The notes beneath the pieces are model-generated. The model worked only from the letters and a program-made list of their open reading frames with translations. It made no database searches and was not told where the DNA came from. Shown piece after piece: positions 50,868 to 62,700 of a stretch of 64,000 nucleotides of DNA (position 1 is its first letter; each line of letters starts with the position of its first letter). This DNA comes from Polytrichum commune (taxonomy: Eukaryota > Streptophyta > Polytrichopsida > Polytrichales > Polytrichaceae). The DNA lies in assembly GCA_950295325.1 (NCBI GenBank), contig OX485807.1, forward strand, positions 7,564,501 to 7,628,500, written 5' to 3'. The translations under genes and the position numbers were made by a program.

Positions 50868-51380
50868 ATGCATGTGGGCCGACTCACAGGGATATTCTAC
50901 TTTGTTTTGCATATTAGAGGTATCATGTGGAGGCCACCCACGTTGGAAAACACCAGGTTTGAAATGGACATCGGAGGGCCAAGGTAAAAGAAATTTGGCC
51001 TTGACGTGTGCCTAACATTGGGGAGCTCGGTGTCAAAGTCCTAACATTGGGGAGCTTGGTTTCAAAGTCTGTCCTTGTTTATTGGGCATAAACGGGCTCC
51101 TTTCAACTCCAATCCAAGACAATGGTTTCTAAGACTTAAAACCTCCGTTTCTGATCCAAGTTGAAAATGGACGATATTAACCCGAAAATAGAAAAGGGTT
51201 GGACCAACCTTGAAACTAAGCTCCTCAGAGGTTAGGCATATCTCAAGGCCAAAATTTTTTCACCTCAGCCCACTGATCTCCTTTTCGAAACCAGTGTTTT
51301 CAAAGTTTGTGCCCTTCCCTTCAGCTGTGCTATGAAATATCAAGAATTTTAAACATCGGTGAGTCACTGTCCTGCGTCAG
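50868..51380. repeat. Long imperfect inverted repeat (hairpin)
   Basis: Arms of ~200 bp around a ~130-bp centre. The best part is 50938-51065 against 51195-51325 read in reverse, around TTTGGCCTTGA...GCCTAAC...GGAGCT...TTTCAA, roughly 75% alike. It could be an inverted-repeat transposon or the precursor of small RNAs. Confidence 0.6.
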
Positions 51381-52900
51381 ATGCAAAGGCCAGATTGCTC
51401 GAAACCCAGATTTTGGTTCTGAAAGTTCACATGCCCAAAGCAACCATGGCATTGAATTACTAATATTCTAACCCCCTTAGTCACGTGAAGTCTATAATTT
51501 TTAGATGCTACGTCTCAGCCTCCAGTGCATATGACTAAAATTCACATAATTATGGTTCCCGAACGTCCTGCACAAGAGTCTTGATCTTCCCCTATATAAG
51601 GAGAAGAAGCTCTTCGAGAGAATGCTGCTTTCAAGAGTAAACCATCACCGTAAGGTGCAATTCAACCTATGCATGCACATCGAAAATCTACACATCATAT
51701 AGACTTGCATGTCCATTGGTGTCAATATCTATTTACCCTCAACGTAACCTACGGCTCCTTGAAAAAGGTACTCAAACTGATGCCAACCATAGTACATGGA
51801 ATGTGATAAACATGAGTACACGTCATTTTAGATGCATTTGGACGCTCACGTGTTAAAGATGCGGGTTCATGCTAAGTGGTGGGTTGCTATCCAATTTCTG
51901 AGCGATCAGTATCAAGGGTCAAATTGTGGACTAGTTAACATTTTGAGCCCCGGGATTACTGGACATAAGCATTTTGGCTCCCTCTCCTTTGGACCCTTCA
52001 ATCATACTGATCAGCAGCCTAGATTGAGGGCCACATGGGAAGGAGAGGGTTATATGCTTTGTGAAAGGCGTGCTCTTCCCCAATCCCAGAACACCACCTC
52101 ATGCACCAAAGGGTTAAGGTTGTGGAACTCCTTTCAAATGAACCTCTTCTTGGAGTTTAAGGGAAATGAATTGCGGACAAGAGGATCAGGGTGGTTTCTG
52201 TTTTACACAGTAAAAACTAATCGCGCAACGGAGACACGTGTTGTGCATCAGATGCAAAGTGGTCCAGGCTTTCTGGCTCTCGTTTTGTTCTGAACTAAGT
52301 ACATTCAAATGCCAAAAGTGAGCGTGGCAGTTGATTTCTGCTATCTGAAGCCTGGGATCTGAAGCTATTTTTTGAAGTCATGCACCGAACCTTGCAGACC
52401 AGTGCACAGAGTCACTTGCAAATCAAACCTCGAAATTAGATTAACTTGGTTTCCGACGTTGTGAGTGATCAGTAACAAAGTTCTCCAAACCAGGCGGTCG
52501 TGGAACTTCCTGATCCGAAAGGAGAAGGAGACGAAGGAGAAGAAGTTCACAAAAAATATATAATGCGGTCAATATGAACCACCACTAAACATCAGTGCAA
52601 TTCGAGATCTGTCCACGTCCAATATCCAGAAACTACACATGATATGCATTATTTGCATGTACTTATCCCCGAGCAACTAGTCATAAGCCTCTCAAAAATT
52701 CATACCTCCTCCCAAGCTATACGCAATCAGAGGGTAATTTGAGCCACAAGGGAATTGAGATGCTTTTGAAAGACACTCACATCCTCAAGCAGCTAAATAC
52801 TAAGCGGCTGGCTGCTGCTATCGAATCCCATCCAATTTGTGAGCGATCAGTACAAGAATTACTGTTCAAATTCTGGACATGAAGGATTCCTTGTACAAGA
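51370..52900. repeat. Old tandem duplication (~0.9 kb unit)
   Basis: 51373 onward (TCAGATGCAAAGGCC) is similar to 52246 onward (TCAGATGCAAAGTGG), and CTATCCAATTTCTGAGCGATCAG near 51889-51910 recurs near 52830-52850. CTATATAAGG at 51592-51601 is a good TATA-like string. The frames in it are not shared between the two copies, so I do not call a protein gene. Confidence 0.5.
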
Positions 52901-53452
52901 AAAGGAGACTAGCTATCACCGACAAAAGCACCGCTCCAGTCAAGTGGAACTCAAGCTACCTAGTTTCCTTCACTTTGCTCACCAGAAAACCTCCCAAGGA
53001 TCTGAAAGTGGATGCACATGTAGACATGTCGACTGATTCATGCATAGAATGAGCACTCACGTGTGGAATTAGAAGGTTAGATCCATCCCTCCTTCACCTC
53101 CAAATGAAGCTCCACTGCATATTGCACCCGTAAGCATCACAAGTGATTATGCCAGCAAGTATGTTCCTACTCGAGGCGACAACTTGCACGCCTTGAAACC
53201 CAGTGCCCATAAACAAATAATGCATAATGAGCTTGCATCCATCAGCTAGTAGTCGATGCCAGGTGCTAAATGCCCACCTCTTTGAGCTGGGTCCCCACCA
53301 TAGTAAAAACATGACCCCGTAGGTTTGTAAGTTACTCATCTTAAGCGAGATCCTGTGGACTAATTCGAGGCCTGTGTTGTAAATAATGGGGTCAACTTTC
53401 CCAAGTAAAGGAAGAAATCTATATTCTCTGATAGAACTGGTTGTGTGGTCTG
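52901..53452. other. Intergenic, no gene recognised
   Basis: A 127-codon frame on the minus strand (53094-53477) crosses into the hAT element terminus and shows no domain. Confidence 0.4.
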
Positions 53453-55071
53453 CAGTGCTCAAAATTGAAGCCCTCATATGAATTTCATTTTGAAGGGCTC
53501 TGAAATTTCAGCATTGCAATTGAAGGGCATATCTAAATCTAGGATGTCAATGGAAAATTTTCAAAGAAATATAAAACTTATATTAAAATTGTGCATGATT
53601 TGCATGGTACATGCTTCTAGTACAATGAAATAATGAAGAATCAACCATCTAACTCCACCTCTTGAAGTGACAATGCCCTACGCTTGTTGGTTACTATAGT
53701 GGTTTTCCAAGTATCAAAAATGCCATTCCAATCCATGAATGCAACTCCCAAACTGTTTAGGCTAACACTCATCAATGCATCAATTGTGTCAAGGTTTAGG
53801 CATGTTCTCCTTTCACTCTTAACCCAATTCTGCTTTGAAAAACCACGCTCACAAACAACAGTGCTAGTAGGGATCACAAGTATGGCTTGCCATAGCGACA
53901 TTAGGGTTGGTCAATTGATCTTAAACTCTCGGTCACGGCCACAAAAAACCCAATCTTCATGCATACTTCGGTGTTGACAAGCTGAAGATAACATCTCCAC
54001 AAATTCGAGCAACTCCGCATTGGCTTGATCAACAAGAACAGAGCTCCACTTGAAATGTGTCACCAACCGGTTCAACCATTGCTCAGTTAAAGTGCCTCGA
54101 TCCAATGCATCCATGGGATAGTGTTTTGGGCTGAAAAGTTTGGCCACATTAAAAATGGACAAGTCGGGGAAGCGATCATTTAGTGAGTCAATAACCTTTT
54201 GGACATATAGTCTACCAAGGGTGATGCAATCCTCCAACGAGCCCCCTATATCATACCCGGACATAGAATCATAGTGCAAAGTATGCACTTTTTCACGACC
54301 AAACCTATCAACATACAAGATCTCTCCAGTTGGCACCACGTTGCGCAAAAAATTTTCCAAATGTTTAGTTGTTGTGCCAAACTCACACCCAAATAGTGTC
54401 TCCGCAACAAATTGATTGTCACATCGATAGTAGAGGCTATGGATGTGATATCTACGAGATCAAACTGAAAGTTCCGATTGAACTTGTTCAATTCAAGTAG
54501 CACATCAGCCAACAGATGGATGAAGAATTGGAACTGCAGAGAGTTGATATTTGTGTACCATGCGTGTTCTTCAGCTTGCCATGACTCCAAAATTGCAGGC
54601 ATACAAAAAACCATCCTCTCCATGACCATGCCGCGTGATAGCCACCGTACGGAATGAATATGGAAAACCACTCGGGACTCTTCACAAAATGCAAGTAACA
54701 ATTTTGCCAACGTGCCTCGCCGAATCACTGATCGTCCCAACCACTCATACACTTTATTGGCAGCTCGGTCAATGAATCCAAGGAATAGAAATTCGTCATT
54801 AGCGTCCTTCGCAGCTAGAGCCTCTCGGTGAGCTATGCAATGTGTTCCAACCAAATGGGGTACTAGATCTTGAAGTCGGGCCACCACTCCTTGATGCACA
54901 CCAATCAGTGCTCAAAATTGAATTTTGAAGGGTTCTAAAATTTCAACATTGCAAATTGAAGGACACACTTAGACATGAGGATTATGTTTTGAAGGGTTGT
55001 TTTCCTTGAGGTATTTTTTGAAGTCCCAAAACCCATTTGAAGGACACTGAAGACTTCAATTTTGAGCATTG
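53453..55071 (-). mobile_element. hAT element with degraded transposase
   Basis: Left end CAGTGCTCAAAATTGAA at 53453; right end, read in reverse, CAATGCTCAAAATTGAA ending at 55071. The 8-bp flanks GTGGTCTG and ATGGTCCG agree at 6 of 8 positions, in keeping with the 8-bp hAT duplication. A second copy of the left-type end starts at 54906, just after the truncated transposase, suggesting an internal rearrangement. Confidence 0.75.
53641..54905 (-). pseudogene. hAT transposase remnant, 5' truncated
   Basis: Minus-strand pieces in order: THCIAHREALAAKD with the following RAANKVYEWL and VRWLSRG, typical of the hAT catalytic region of DUF4371/ZNF862-like transposases; a middle part; and the hAT dimerisation region with PTSTVVCERGFSKQN and LMSV, ending at 53641. 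A frameshift near 54390 separates the first two parts, and TGA at 53911-53913 precedes the dimerisation part. The N-terminal zinc-finger region is missing at 54905. Non-functional. Confidence 0.8.
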
Positions 55072-56059
55072 ATGGTCCGAGATGACCCTAAACTAGTGGA
55101 TGATGGTGGAGAGATATCCAAATCTCAGAGGAAGCCAATACTAGCTAGGATATCATTATAGATATGTCTATTATTCCTGTAACTAGAATTGAATTGGGTC
55201 TCCCTTATTATCTCGGGTGGGGTAGGGTTATGTGTTAACACCCTGGTGTAAACATGTATTAACACATGGGCAAGGGATAGGCATGTTCATGCCAATTCTT
55301 AGTCAAGTCGGAGCATCACCTCCGCACTTTTCTTCGAATAGGCACTCACCACAATACCGATAGTGAGGGGGTGACCGTTGCCATACATTATTTTGAAAAT
55401 CAAGGCATCACCCTCAAGTTTCCAACATAATGTGATGGCTAGGGAATTACCCTCTACAACGGGTAACGACAATAACAAATACTAAAATCGTTCCTTAATT
55501 ATTTAGAAGTTTCACTTGGAAAAAAATAACATACCTCAAGCTATCGCAACCCCCTGCAAGTTAGCACTCCCCTCAGTTGTGGTTCAATGTGATATCACAA
55601 TCACTAAATCTAACTAATAATTCTAACCTATAAATTCCAAGCCCCAAAAACTTGGAGACTCACCCCGGGGTGAGTGTCAAAGTCGAAAGTCCTAAATTAA
55701 TTATCCATCTAAAGGTTTAATTAGCTACTGATCTTAGGTTCATTTTGATCTTTTTATCAAACTCCCAAGAGGGTGGCGAACGTACCTTCGCCGCGCTCCT
55801 TCCTCAAGAATAGAATTGCATAAATCACGATGCAATTCATTCTAAGAAACTAATTGAGAGTACAACTACTCTAATAAATTTAAATATAAAACCCAATGGA
55901 GAATACTTACCGAGCCTCGAGTGCTCCTTCCTTCTTCTCAAGTTTGTATCTCCCCATTCTCCTACTTGCCTCCAAGTCTTCTAATCGCCTCCAAGTCTTC
56001 TAAATGCCTCCAAGTCTTCTAACTACTACCCGCTTCACTCCCGGCGGACGCACCATTTA
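55072..56059. other. Degenerate LTR-like sequence
   Basis: Phrases resembling LTR-A (for example CGTACCTTCGCCGCGCTCCTTCC at 55782, compare CGTACCTTAGCCGTGCTCCCTCC at 3547) in the same relative order, but no clean ends. An 18-bp tandem repeat of GCCTCCAAGTCTTCTA (three copies) lies at about 55968-56023. No gene. Confidence 0.4.
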
Positions 56060-56119
56060 TGTGAGGCCAAACCCACCACCCTTAAGCGTCCTAGTCCGGG
56101 TGATGGCTTTGAGGATCAC

Positions 56120-56383
56120 ATGTGTTGCCTAGAACTTAAAAACAAATGCGAAGTGACCCTCATGTTCAAGAGAGTGCATGTGGATTTGAATCATTGTACT
56201 TTATTAACATTAGCCTCTTGGCTTGGGGTCGTGTTGGCTGTCTCAAGAGTCCAACCCGCGGCCTTGGCCACGCACGCCCTCAAGGATATTCCCCTCGTCA
56301 TCTTTACCTTGACCTCCGTCATAGGTTGGGGACAAAGGTCCTTGACATCCTCCATCACTTGTGTAATTGATTTAGTTGGTTAA
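56120..56383 (+). CDS. Conserved peptide frame inside LTR-B3
   Basis: ATG-started frame of 87 codons. Its centre reads VQPAALATHALKDIPL, the LTR-B peptide. Codons for the shared residues differ from copies B2 and B5 mainly at third positions. After this block similarity to the other copies is lost. Confidence 0.45.
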   Translation: MCCLELKNKCEVTLMFKRVHVDLNHCTLLTLASWLGVVLAVSRVQPAALATHALKDIPLVIFTLTSVIGWGQRSLTSSITCVIDLVG

Positions 56384-56392
56384 AAAGATGTA

Positions 56393-56408
56393 AGCGTTGA
56401 AAAACGCT
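56393..56408 (+). other. Stem-loop in LTR-B3 (hairpin H2)
   Basis: AGCGTT-GAAA-AACGCT: a 6-bp stem closed by a GNRA-type tetraloop in the sense strand. Identical at 63434-63449; a compensatory variant is at 59757-59774. Confidence 0.6.
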
Positions 56409-58438
56409 ATTCTCTGTAACCGCCTCTCAATTCAACTGCTTGTCACCACCCATGCCCCTACTTAGGTTAATGTGACTACCCCCCTATCTATTGGTTTATA
56501 AATTGGGCCAACTACTAAGTGTCCTTAGCCCCATTAACTTCCAACAATTGGTGGTTATAGCACCTAATTCAATTCCTTCCCTTCCCTAACTAGCTAACCA
56601 CCATGGTGGCTCTTTGGTCCCAACTTAACCCCAGCTGGACCATCTGCCACTTAATTAAACCCCTCTTTAATCTCCCAGCCACCTTAGCTGCTCCTCCACC
56701 AGCTTCATAGTTGAGAACCCTTAGCTGCCACCAGCCACTGCACTCGGAGCACCTTCGGGTGTTGACCAATAGAAATGTAATCCAGCAGGTGTATTTCCAG
56801 CAGACTGTAGTCCCGGCAAGCAGTAGTCCCAACAACTGTATTTCCAGCAGACTGTAGTCCCGGCAAGCTGTATTTCCAGCAGACTGTGGTTCCAGCAGCT
56901 ATATTTCCAGCAGACTGTAGTCCCGGCAAGCTATAGTCCAGCAGCTGTATTTCCAGCAGACTGTAGTTTGGGCAGCCCTTAGCTACTAGGCTGATGTTCC
57001 AAAATCATTATAACCACAATCCTCTAACCTAGTGTCTAATCAAGCAATCCCCTAGTCCCCTAACTAATGACTAACATGTCCCACTAATTTAGCCAAATTA
57101 ACAATCACCCATAGGTGTAGTCTAATGATTCTAAACTTCCCCTCCTTATGATGGGGGTTAACTTCCTAACTTCACTAAGAACTAGCTACTCCACACATAA
57201 AGCCTCAAGCTCTAAGAGCTCGCTCCCTTGAGAGGACTTGAGAGAGAGCTTAACTAATTAACTTCACTAAAAACTAATAACCCACACACGTGGCTCAAGC
57301 TCTTAAGAGCTTGCTCCCTTGAGAGCGCTTGATGGAGAGAGAGGAAAATGAGAGAAAAAACACCTTAAGTAGCAGAGATGGAGAGAGGTGAGGATAAGGT
57401 GAGAGGATTAGCACCCCCAATCACAATCCTTTAACCCTCTCCTCCAAAGTAGGGACTAATCCCCATCCACCAAGCTTCCTTCTTCCTAAACTACCAAGGT
57501 GGATCCAAAAGTGGGCATTTAACCCGCGGAGCTCACCTTGCCTCACCTTACCCCTACTCACATAATCAAGGCATTCTCCTATTGAAATCAAACCTTGAGA
57601 TAACCACACAACACATTCTAATGCCTAAACTTAAATCCACACCACACTTCACTTTTTTTATGTTTTGTGAATAATCATAACACATCAAAGTCAAACAAAA
57701 ATTGGTTTCGAAGAGTTAATCATCACATGTGGGCACCATTTTGGGCTCACACGCGCACGAGAGTTAGCTGGAGAGAATGTTGTTTAAAGAAGAAGTATGG
57801 AGGATTAGGATTGGTGGACCCGGAGGCGGCCAAAACCAGTCTCATGTGCAAATGGATAGTTAAAGCAATGGAACCTGGGGAGTCCAACCTCCAACTTATG
57901 CTTAGGTACAGGTTGGCAAGATTTAACCCACTAAGAGGACGGAGGTGGGGGTGAGCTTGGATTGGTTTACCAATACTAGACAACACCAAGGATTTCCGGG
58001 ATCTAAGATATGGGGACACATAAGCAAGACATGGAAGATCATGGTTAGAAGGACTTATCAACTCCCCCCTCGCACTAGGATGGAACTACTACACTTGAAT
58101 ATTTGGTGGTTGGAGGGTTTCGAACTCCTTGAGAAAGGAATAGACTACACTAAAAGCCTTCACCTCTACCGTAAAGGAATCCGGTGTGTAGATGACGTAT
58201 GGGATAGTACATAACAAGAATTTCTCACATGAGAGAGAGCACAAGGAAAATTTAAGCTTACAAATTTGGAACAAGGTGTGAGCCCTAAACCCTCACCCTT
58301 GTGCGTCATAGTCCGGGTGAGAGCTCATGGCTCACATGCGCTTACACCACACATTAACCTTGGGATTCACTTCCCCACCATCCCACAAGGCCACTATTTA
58401 ACACACAATTCTTTATTGATGCCGAAACCGGGATTCAA

Positions 58439-58452
58439 GCATTAAGAAATGC
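58439..58452 (+). other. Stem-loop in LTR-B4 (H1, compensatory variant)
   Basis: GCATT-AAGA-AATGC. Against GTATT / AATAC in B2 and B5, both partners of one pair have changed (T-A to C-G). Confidence 0.5.
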
Positions 58453-59352
58453 CATGTTCCCTTGTGCCCCCACATTCCGGGTCATTCAATTAAGTCCACT
58501 CCTAACATTAACATTGGCTACGATTACTTCTAGTCAACTAATACTAACCATGTTTTCTTAAGGGTGCATAAGCCACCACAACCCCGGCCACTTAGTCCTC
58601 CTTCACAGCTCTGGTCCATACTTCCTCGATTTTTAGGCACCCCTTGAGCCCCCCTGTTACCCCCTTAACCGTGGCCTTCACCCCAATTCGGTTCCCCTTA
58701 AACCACCGCCTTTGTGCTCACGACGATTAGCTCCCAACTTGGCCCTCACAGACCTCCCAGTCGTCCTTCCTTTGCCACGTGGCCGCCCTTGGGACTGCCT
58801 GGCTCCTTGATGCACCACCCGCCACTCCGATTTGAGTCGGCTCTCAGTTGTAATTCCCTTCCTCAACCTGACGCCACACCAGACACCCTTGGCCGACCCA
58901 TGCACTAAAAAATGAGCCGCGGACTTGCAATCTTCTCGCTTCTCGGAAAAATCACCCTGGTCGCACAGCATGTTGTGAATGCCCACCTCCTTGTCAATCA
59001 GACACAAGGTTATTACGTCCTCACCCTTTGAGTTGTAAAATCTTCACATTCCGCATTGACCCGCTCTTGCGCGTGAATCAATTCAGTATACTCCCGGATT
59101 ACAGTTGCAGAGACAGAGCGCATTTAGCGTCGGCAGTGGTTGTGGCCCAAGCCCATGTGCCTATCCCACTTCCTTCCCCTTCTCGCATTCTGTGAGGCCA
59201 AACCCCCCACCCTTAAGCGTCCGTAGTCCGAGTAGTGGGTTTGGGCTCACATTCCTCCGCGGTATTGGATTTGGACTTGGATGAGTCCATAGTGCAAGGT
59301 TCACCCTTCAAGTGGTCTTGGATTTAACTGGAATTTCACTTTTAACAACTCA

Positions 59353-59574
59353 ATGTACGATTTCAATACGTATATGGAGAATGCACAAGTTAACTATGTT
59401 ATTTTAACCTCCTTATGCTCGGGTGCTATTTTGTCTTTGTTTGCTTCTAACGTCCATCCGGCTGCTTTAGCTACACAAGCCCTTAAGGATATCCCTCTCC
59501 TAAATGGAGTCCGTGCCGTTGACTCTACACTACCACTTGAACTATCACTTGTGTATTCCGTATCGCTACTATAA
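59353..59574 (+). CDS. Conserved peptide frame inside LTR-B5
   Basis: ATG-started frame of 73 codons. A hydrophobic first half leads into VHPAALATQALKDIPL and AVDSTLPLELSLVYS. It is the fullest version of the LTR-B peptide; B2 matches it on both sides of the core as well. No known domain recognised. Confidence 0.5.
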   Translation: MYDFNTYMENAQVNYVILTSLCSGAILSLFASNVHPAALATQALKDIPLLNGVRAVDSTLPLELSLVYSVSLL

Positions 59575-59614
59575 GAGGTCTCACTTGGTGTCTCCATACC
59601 GTACATAAGCCTTT

Positions 59615-59632
59615 AAGTATTAAGAAATACTT
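59615..59632 (+). other. Stem-loop in LTR-B5 (hairpin H1)
   Basis: AAGTATT-AAGA-AATACTT, extended outward by CATAAG / CTTATG complementarity. It follows the peptide frame directly. Confidence 0.6.
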
Positions 59633-59756
59633 ATGTGACTTATGTCAATCTCTCCCTCGCACCTTTGGTCTTTGCTTCCTTTGTCTTGCCATCGCGAGAG
59701 TGCTCCACATTCTCCATTAAGTTGTGCACGTGGTTTATTTTTAAAGAGAGGATGCA

Positions 59757-59774
59757 AGTGTTAAAAAAAACACT
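59757..59774 (+). other. Stem-loop in LTR-B5 (H2, compensatory variant)
   Basis: AGTGTT-AAAAAA-AACACT, the counterpart of AGCGTT / AACGCT in B3 and B6, with one pair changed on both sides and the same downstream ATTCTCT as in B3. Confidence 0.55.
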
Positions 59775-62700
59775 ATTCTCTATAGTCAATCTCAAATACA
59801 TTTACTTGTGAAAGCCACACATAACACTAACTAGCATAATGTAACTAACTACTTGTCTATGAGCTAATTAGGTAGGCTATCTACTAAGCTCCTTCATGAA
59901 CCCATCTCTTTACTTTCTAATTACATAAACCTAGCTCCTTCATAAACCCAGCTCCTTCATAAACCCAGCTTCTTAGCTTCTAACTAAACAAACCCAGCTC
60001 CTTCATAAACCCAGCTCCTTCATAAACCCAGCTCCTTAGCTTCTAACTAAACAAACCCAGGTCCTTCATAAACCCAGCTCTTTACTTTCTAACTAAACAA
60101 ACCCAGCTCCTTCATAAACCCAGCTCCTTCATGAACCCAGCTCCTTAGCTTCTAACTAAACAAACCCAGGTCCTTCATAAACCCAGCTCTTTACTTTCTA
60201 ACTAAACAAACCCAGCTCCTTCATAAACCCAGCTCCTTCATGAACCCACAACTTTGTAGTTGTAATCCCCAACTACCTCACTAATTATTCAAGCCCTTAA
60301 CTAATCTTCCTACCTAATTTCCCTAATTCTACTAACAACCCCTTTCTAATCACACAATTCTTCTCTAATCCTAAAATCCTAAAATCCTAGAGAGGAGAGG
60401 GGGAGAGAGAATTTCCTAACTTCACTAAGACTAACTAATCCACACAAGTATATTTTTGCACTCATCACAACATCAAGTGTTCAACTCTTAAACATGGAAC
60501 TTGCAACCACGTGTATTCAAAACATGAACTTAAAGTACCACAAATTGGAATCATGAATTAACTTTAAAATCCTTCACGTCAACACTAATTCTACCAAGAG
60601 GTCAAGCCCTCTTCAAGGCTAACAAGCCTTGGCTCTCAAACTAAAACTAAACACACACATGTGCTCCAATATGGCTTCCCACACCCACACTTATAACTCG
60701 TGGGGTGCCTTGGAGCACAAAGGAAAGAGAGGATGAGTGAGGGAAGAATGAGGGATTATATAGTAAGCTTGAGGGGGTGAGCACCCTCAAGGCTCACGAT
60801 AAGCCCTTGAGATTTCCTCCTACTTAGTAGGCGCCAATCCTATCTTCTAAGCCTTCCTCCCTCAAATGATCAACAAGGATCCTAATTCGAACATTTAACT
60901 AGCCTTGGCTTTCTACCTACCACACTTTACCAAACTTGGGATGCTTCAACCCAAACTTAGCCTCCTTCGCTTTCCGCCGCCATAACTTTCTCCCCTTACT
61001 TTCCCAAATCGTCGCTCACCACTTAATTCGAACCACGATGCTTAACTCGTGATTTGATTGGTGCTTTGAGAATTTGCTTATCCTCCACCTTGCATTCTTC
61101 CTTGGGCCTTCCCCATTAAGTGGCCATGATGAGGTGGTCCACTTGTGCGCTCCATGTGATCCTCCATTCATCCCAATTCGAATGCACTTGCCTCTTGAGT
61201 CACTTTGGTTGTCTCCATCCATTTGTACTAGCCTACTCACTAACTACTCAATCCAAGTTCTCCTTACCTATCCTCATTCACTCAAATCCTTCCGAAGGTA
61301 AAAACACAATAACAACTCACATCCTAGCCTCTTACAACATGGTACTTCTAAGACTAACATTTCACTCTTTTTATATTTTTGTGAAGTAACATGCTACTTC
61401 AAAGTGCATCAACTAACGTTTCAAGGGTCTAAGACTAAATGTGGGCACCCTTTTGGGCTCACACATTCCTCATGCTGGCTCACCTCCAGCGGCATCCCCA
61501 GGCCCTGTTGCCGAATCCCAACCCCACCAAGATCCACATCTAACCAGCCAAAACCCACATCCAATTCGACCCCACCCTGGTGTGGACCTGGTGAAAGATG
61601 ATCCTCCGTCCTGCTAGCTCTTGGGCCTTTGCCCGTAATCTTGTGCTCCAGCTAGCTTCCTCAGAGTGAATCATCTGCTGGGACGGCAAGACTGCTGATC
61701 CTAAACCCTTGCTGTCGAAAATTCGACAGGGTCTTCCCCTCGCCGCCTTATTCCTGGCCAACCTCCGAGAGAGAGTGTTCCAACCTCTGCTGCCTTCCTG
61801 GACCGCCTTCGGTTGATCCGAGAATTCTGGGCCTCATCCATTTGAGAGGAACCCCCCCCCCCCCTCTTCTAAACAACACGACACTATCCTAAAATGAACA
61901 ATTAATTCTAGCCTAGGACCCAACGAGTGCTAAACCTCATTTCAAGCCTCCCGCTACCCTAAGGGTCCCCAACCTTTGATTAATTCCCAACTAATTCTTC
62001 CACCCTTAACACAAAGTCACCCTCACACAATCCTTTAACTCAACACGAACCTAATTAGGAAGCCTTACCCTTTTTTTATATTTTTAAGAACTCACTGTGA
62101 GCCCAAAGCCTAAGCTCTCAGTGATTATTAAGATTACCCACACATGTAGGCACCCTTTTGGGCTCACACAAAGAGACTGGGAGGAGGTGACGAACAAAAT
62201 TTCTAGAAAATGGCTCCAATTACTGGAATCCGAAGAAGATACCGCATATACCAGACGATGGCTAGGTTTTTATGTTGGTACAGAAGAAGACCCGGCCTTA
62301 GTCTTAAGATGTGGTGATGACTTCATTCCTGAGTGCTTGCAACGGAAAACCCTTACATTGCCTCTCCCGGTGCAATGCTTCACAGTAGGAACACACTCAA
62401 GATGCCTTAGGGAGTGGGAACATCCCCAAAGAGAATTAGAAGGTTTCTTTCACAAGGTCAAGATTATACACACTAACAGGGGGCCTAAGAAGGAAGGAAA
62501 AAAAGAGGAAATAATTTTCTTTTATGGCAAACTAGCCACTCTTGGATGGGACCATGACAGATGGAGGTGGATCGATAGAGACCGGTTCCTAGACTACACT
62601 ACCAAGAATGGTCGCGACAACATCCTTAATAGGAATCCGGGCACCACACGGGCGGCAGATAAATGGCAAGGTTATCTCCCAAGGAACTACAGGTTTTTTT

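Larger units (their letters stand above)
56060..57751 (+). mobile_element. Solo LTR, LTR-B copy B3
   Basis: 1692 bp, TGTGAGGCCAAACCCACC to TTTTGGGCTCACA. Flanks ATTTA and CGCGC do not match, so one side has been rearranged; the right side abuts LINE sequence. It contains the conserved peptide frame (56120-56383), hairpin H2 (56393-56408) and a ~30-bp minisatellite around GTATTTCCAGCAGACTGTAG at about 56770-56980. Confidence 0.7.
59191..61463 (+). mobile_element. Solo LTR, LTR-B copy B5, nested in B4
   Basis: 2273 bp, TGTGAGGCCAAACCCC to TTTTGGGCTCACA, with a perfect CATTC duplication (59186-59190 and 61464-61468), so it is the youngest layer of the LINE / B4 / B5 nest. It holds the conserved peptide frame, both hairpins H1 and H2, and a 17-bp-based minisatellite (CCTTCATAAACCCAGCT) at about 59925-60245. 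Confidence 0.92.
58277..62168 (+). mobile_element. Solo LTR, LTR-B copy B4, inserted in the LINE
   Basis: From TGTGAGCCCTAAACCC to TTTTGGGCTCACA with duplication CAAGG / CAAAG (one mismatch). It is 3892 bp including nested B5; without B5 and its duplication it is about 1.61 kb, like B2 and B3. Hairpin H1 variant at 58439-58452. It lacks the conserved peptide. Confidence 0.82.

Noticed and set aside
51832-52293. 153-codon plus-strand frame
   Set aside because: Lies in a tandem duplication whose other copy does not keep the frame; no domain.
56082-56110. TTAAGCGTCCTAG near the start of LTR-B resembles part of 5S rRNA, as in Cassandra elements
   Set aside because: Only a few bases agree and the rest of a 5S gene, including the internal promoter boxes, is absent.
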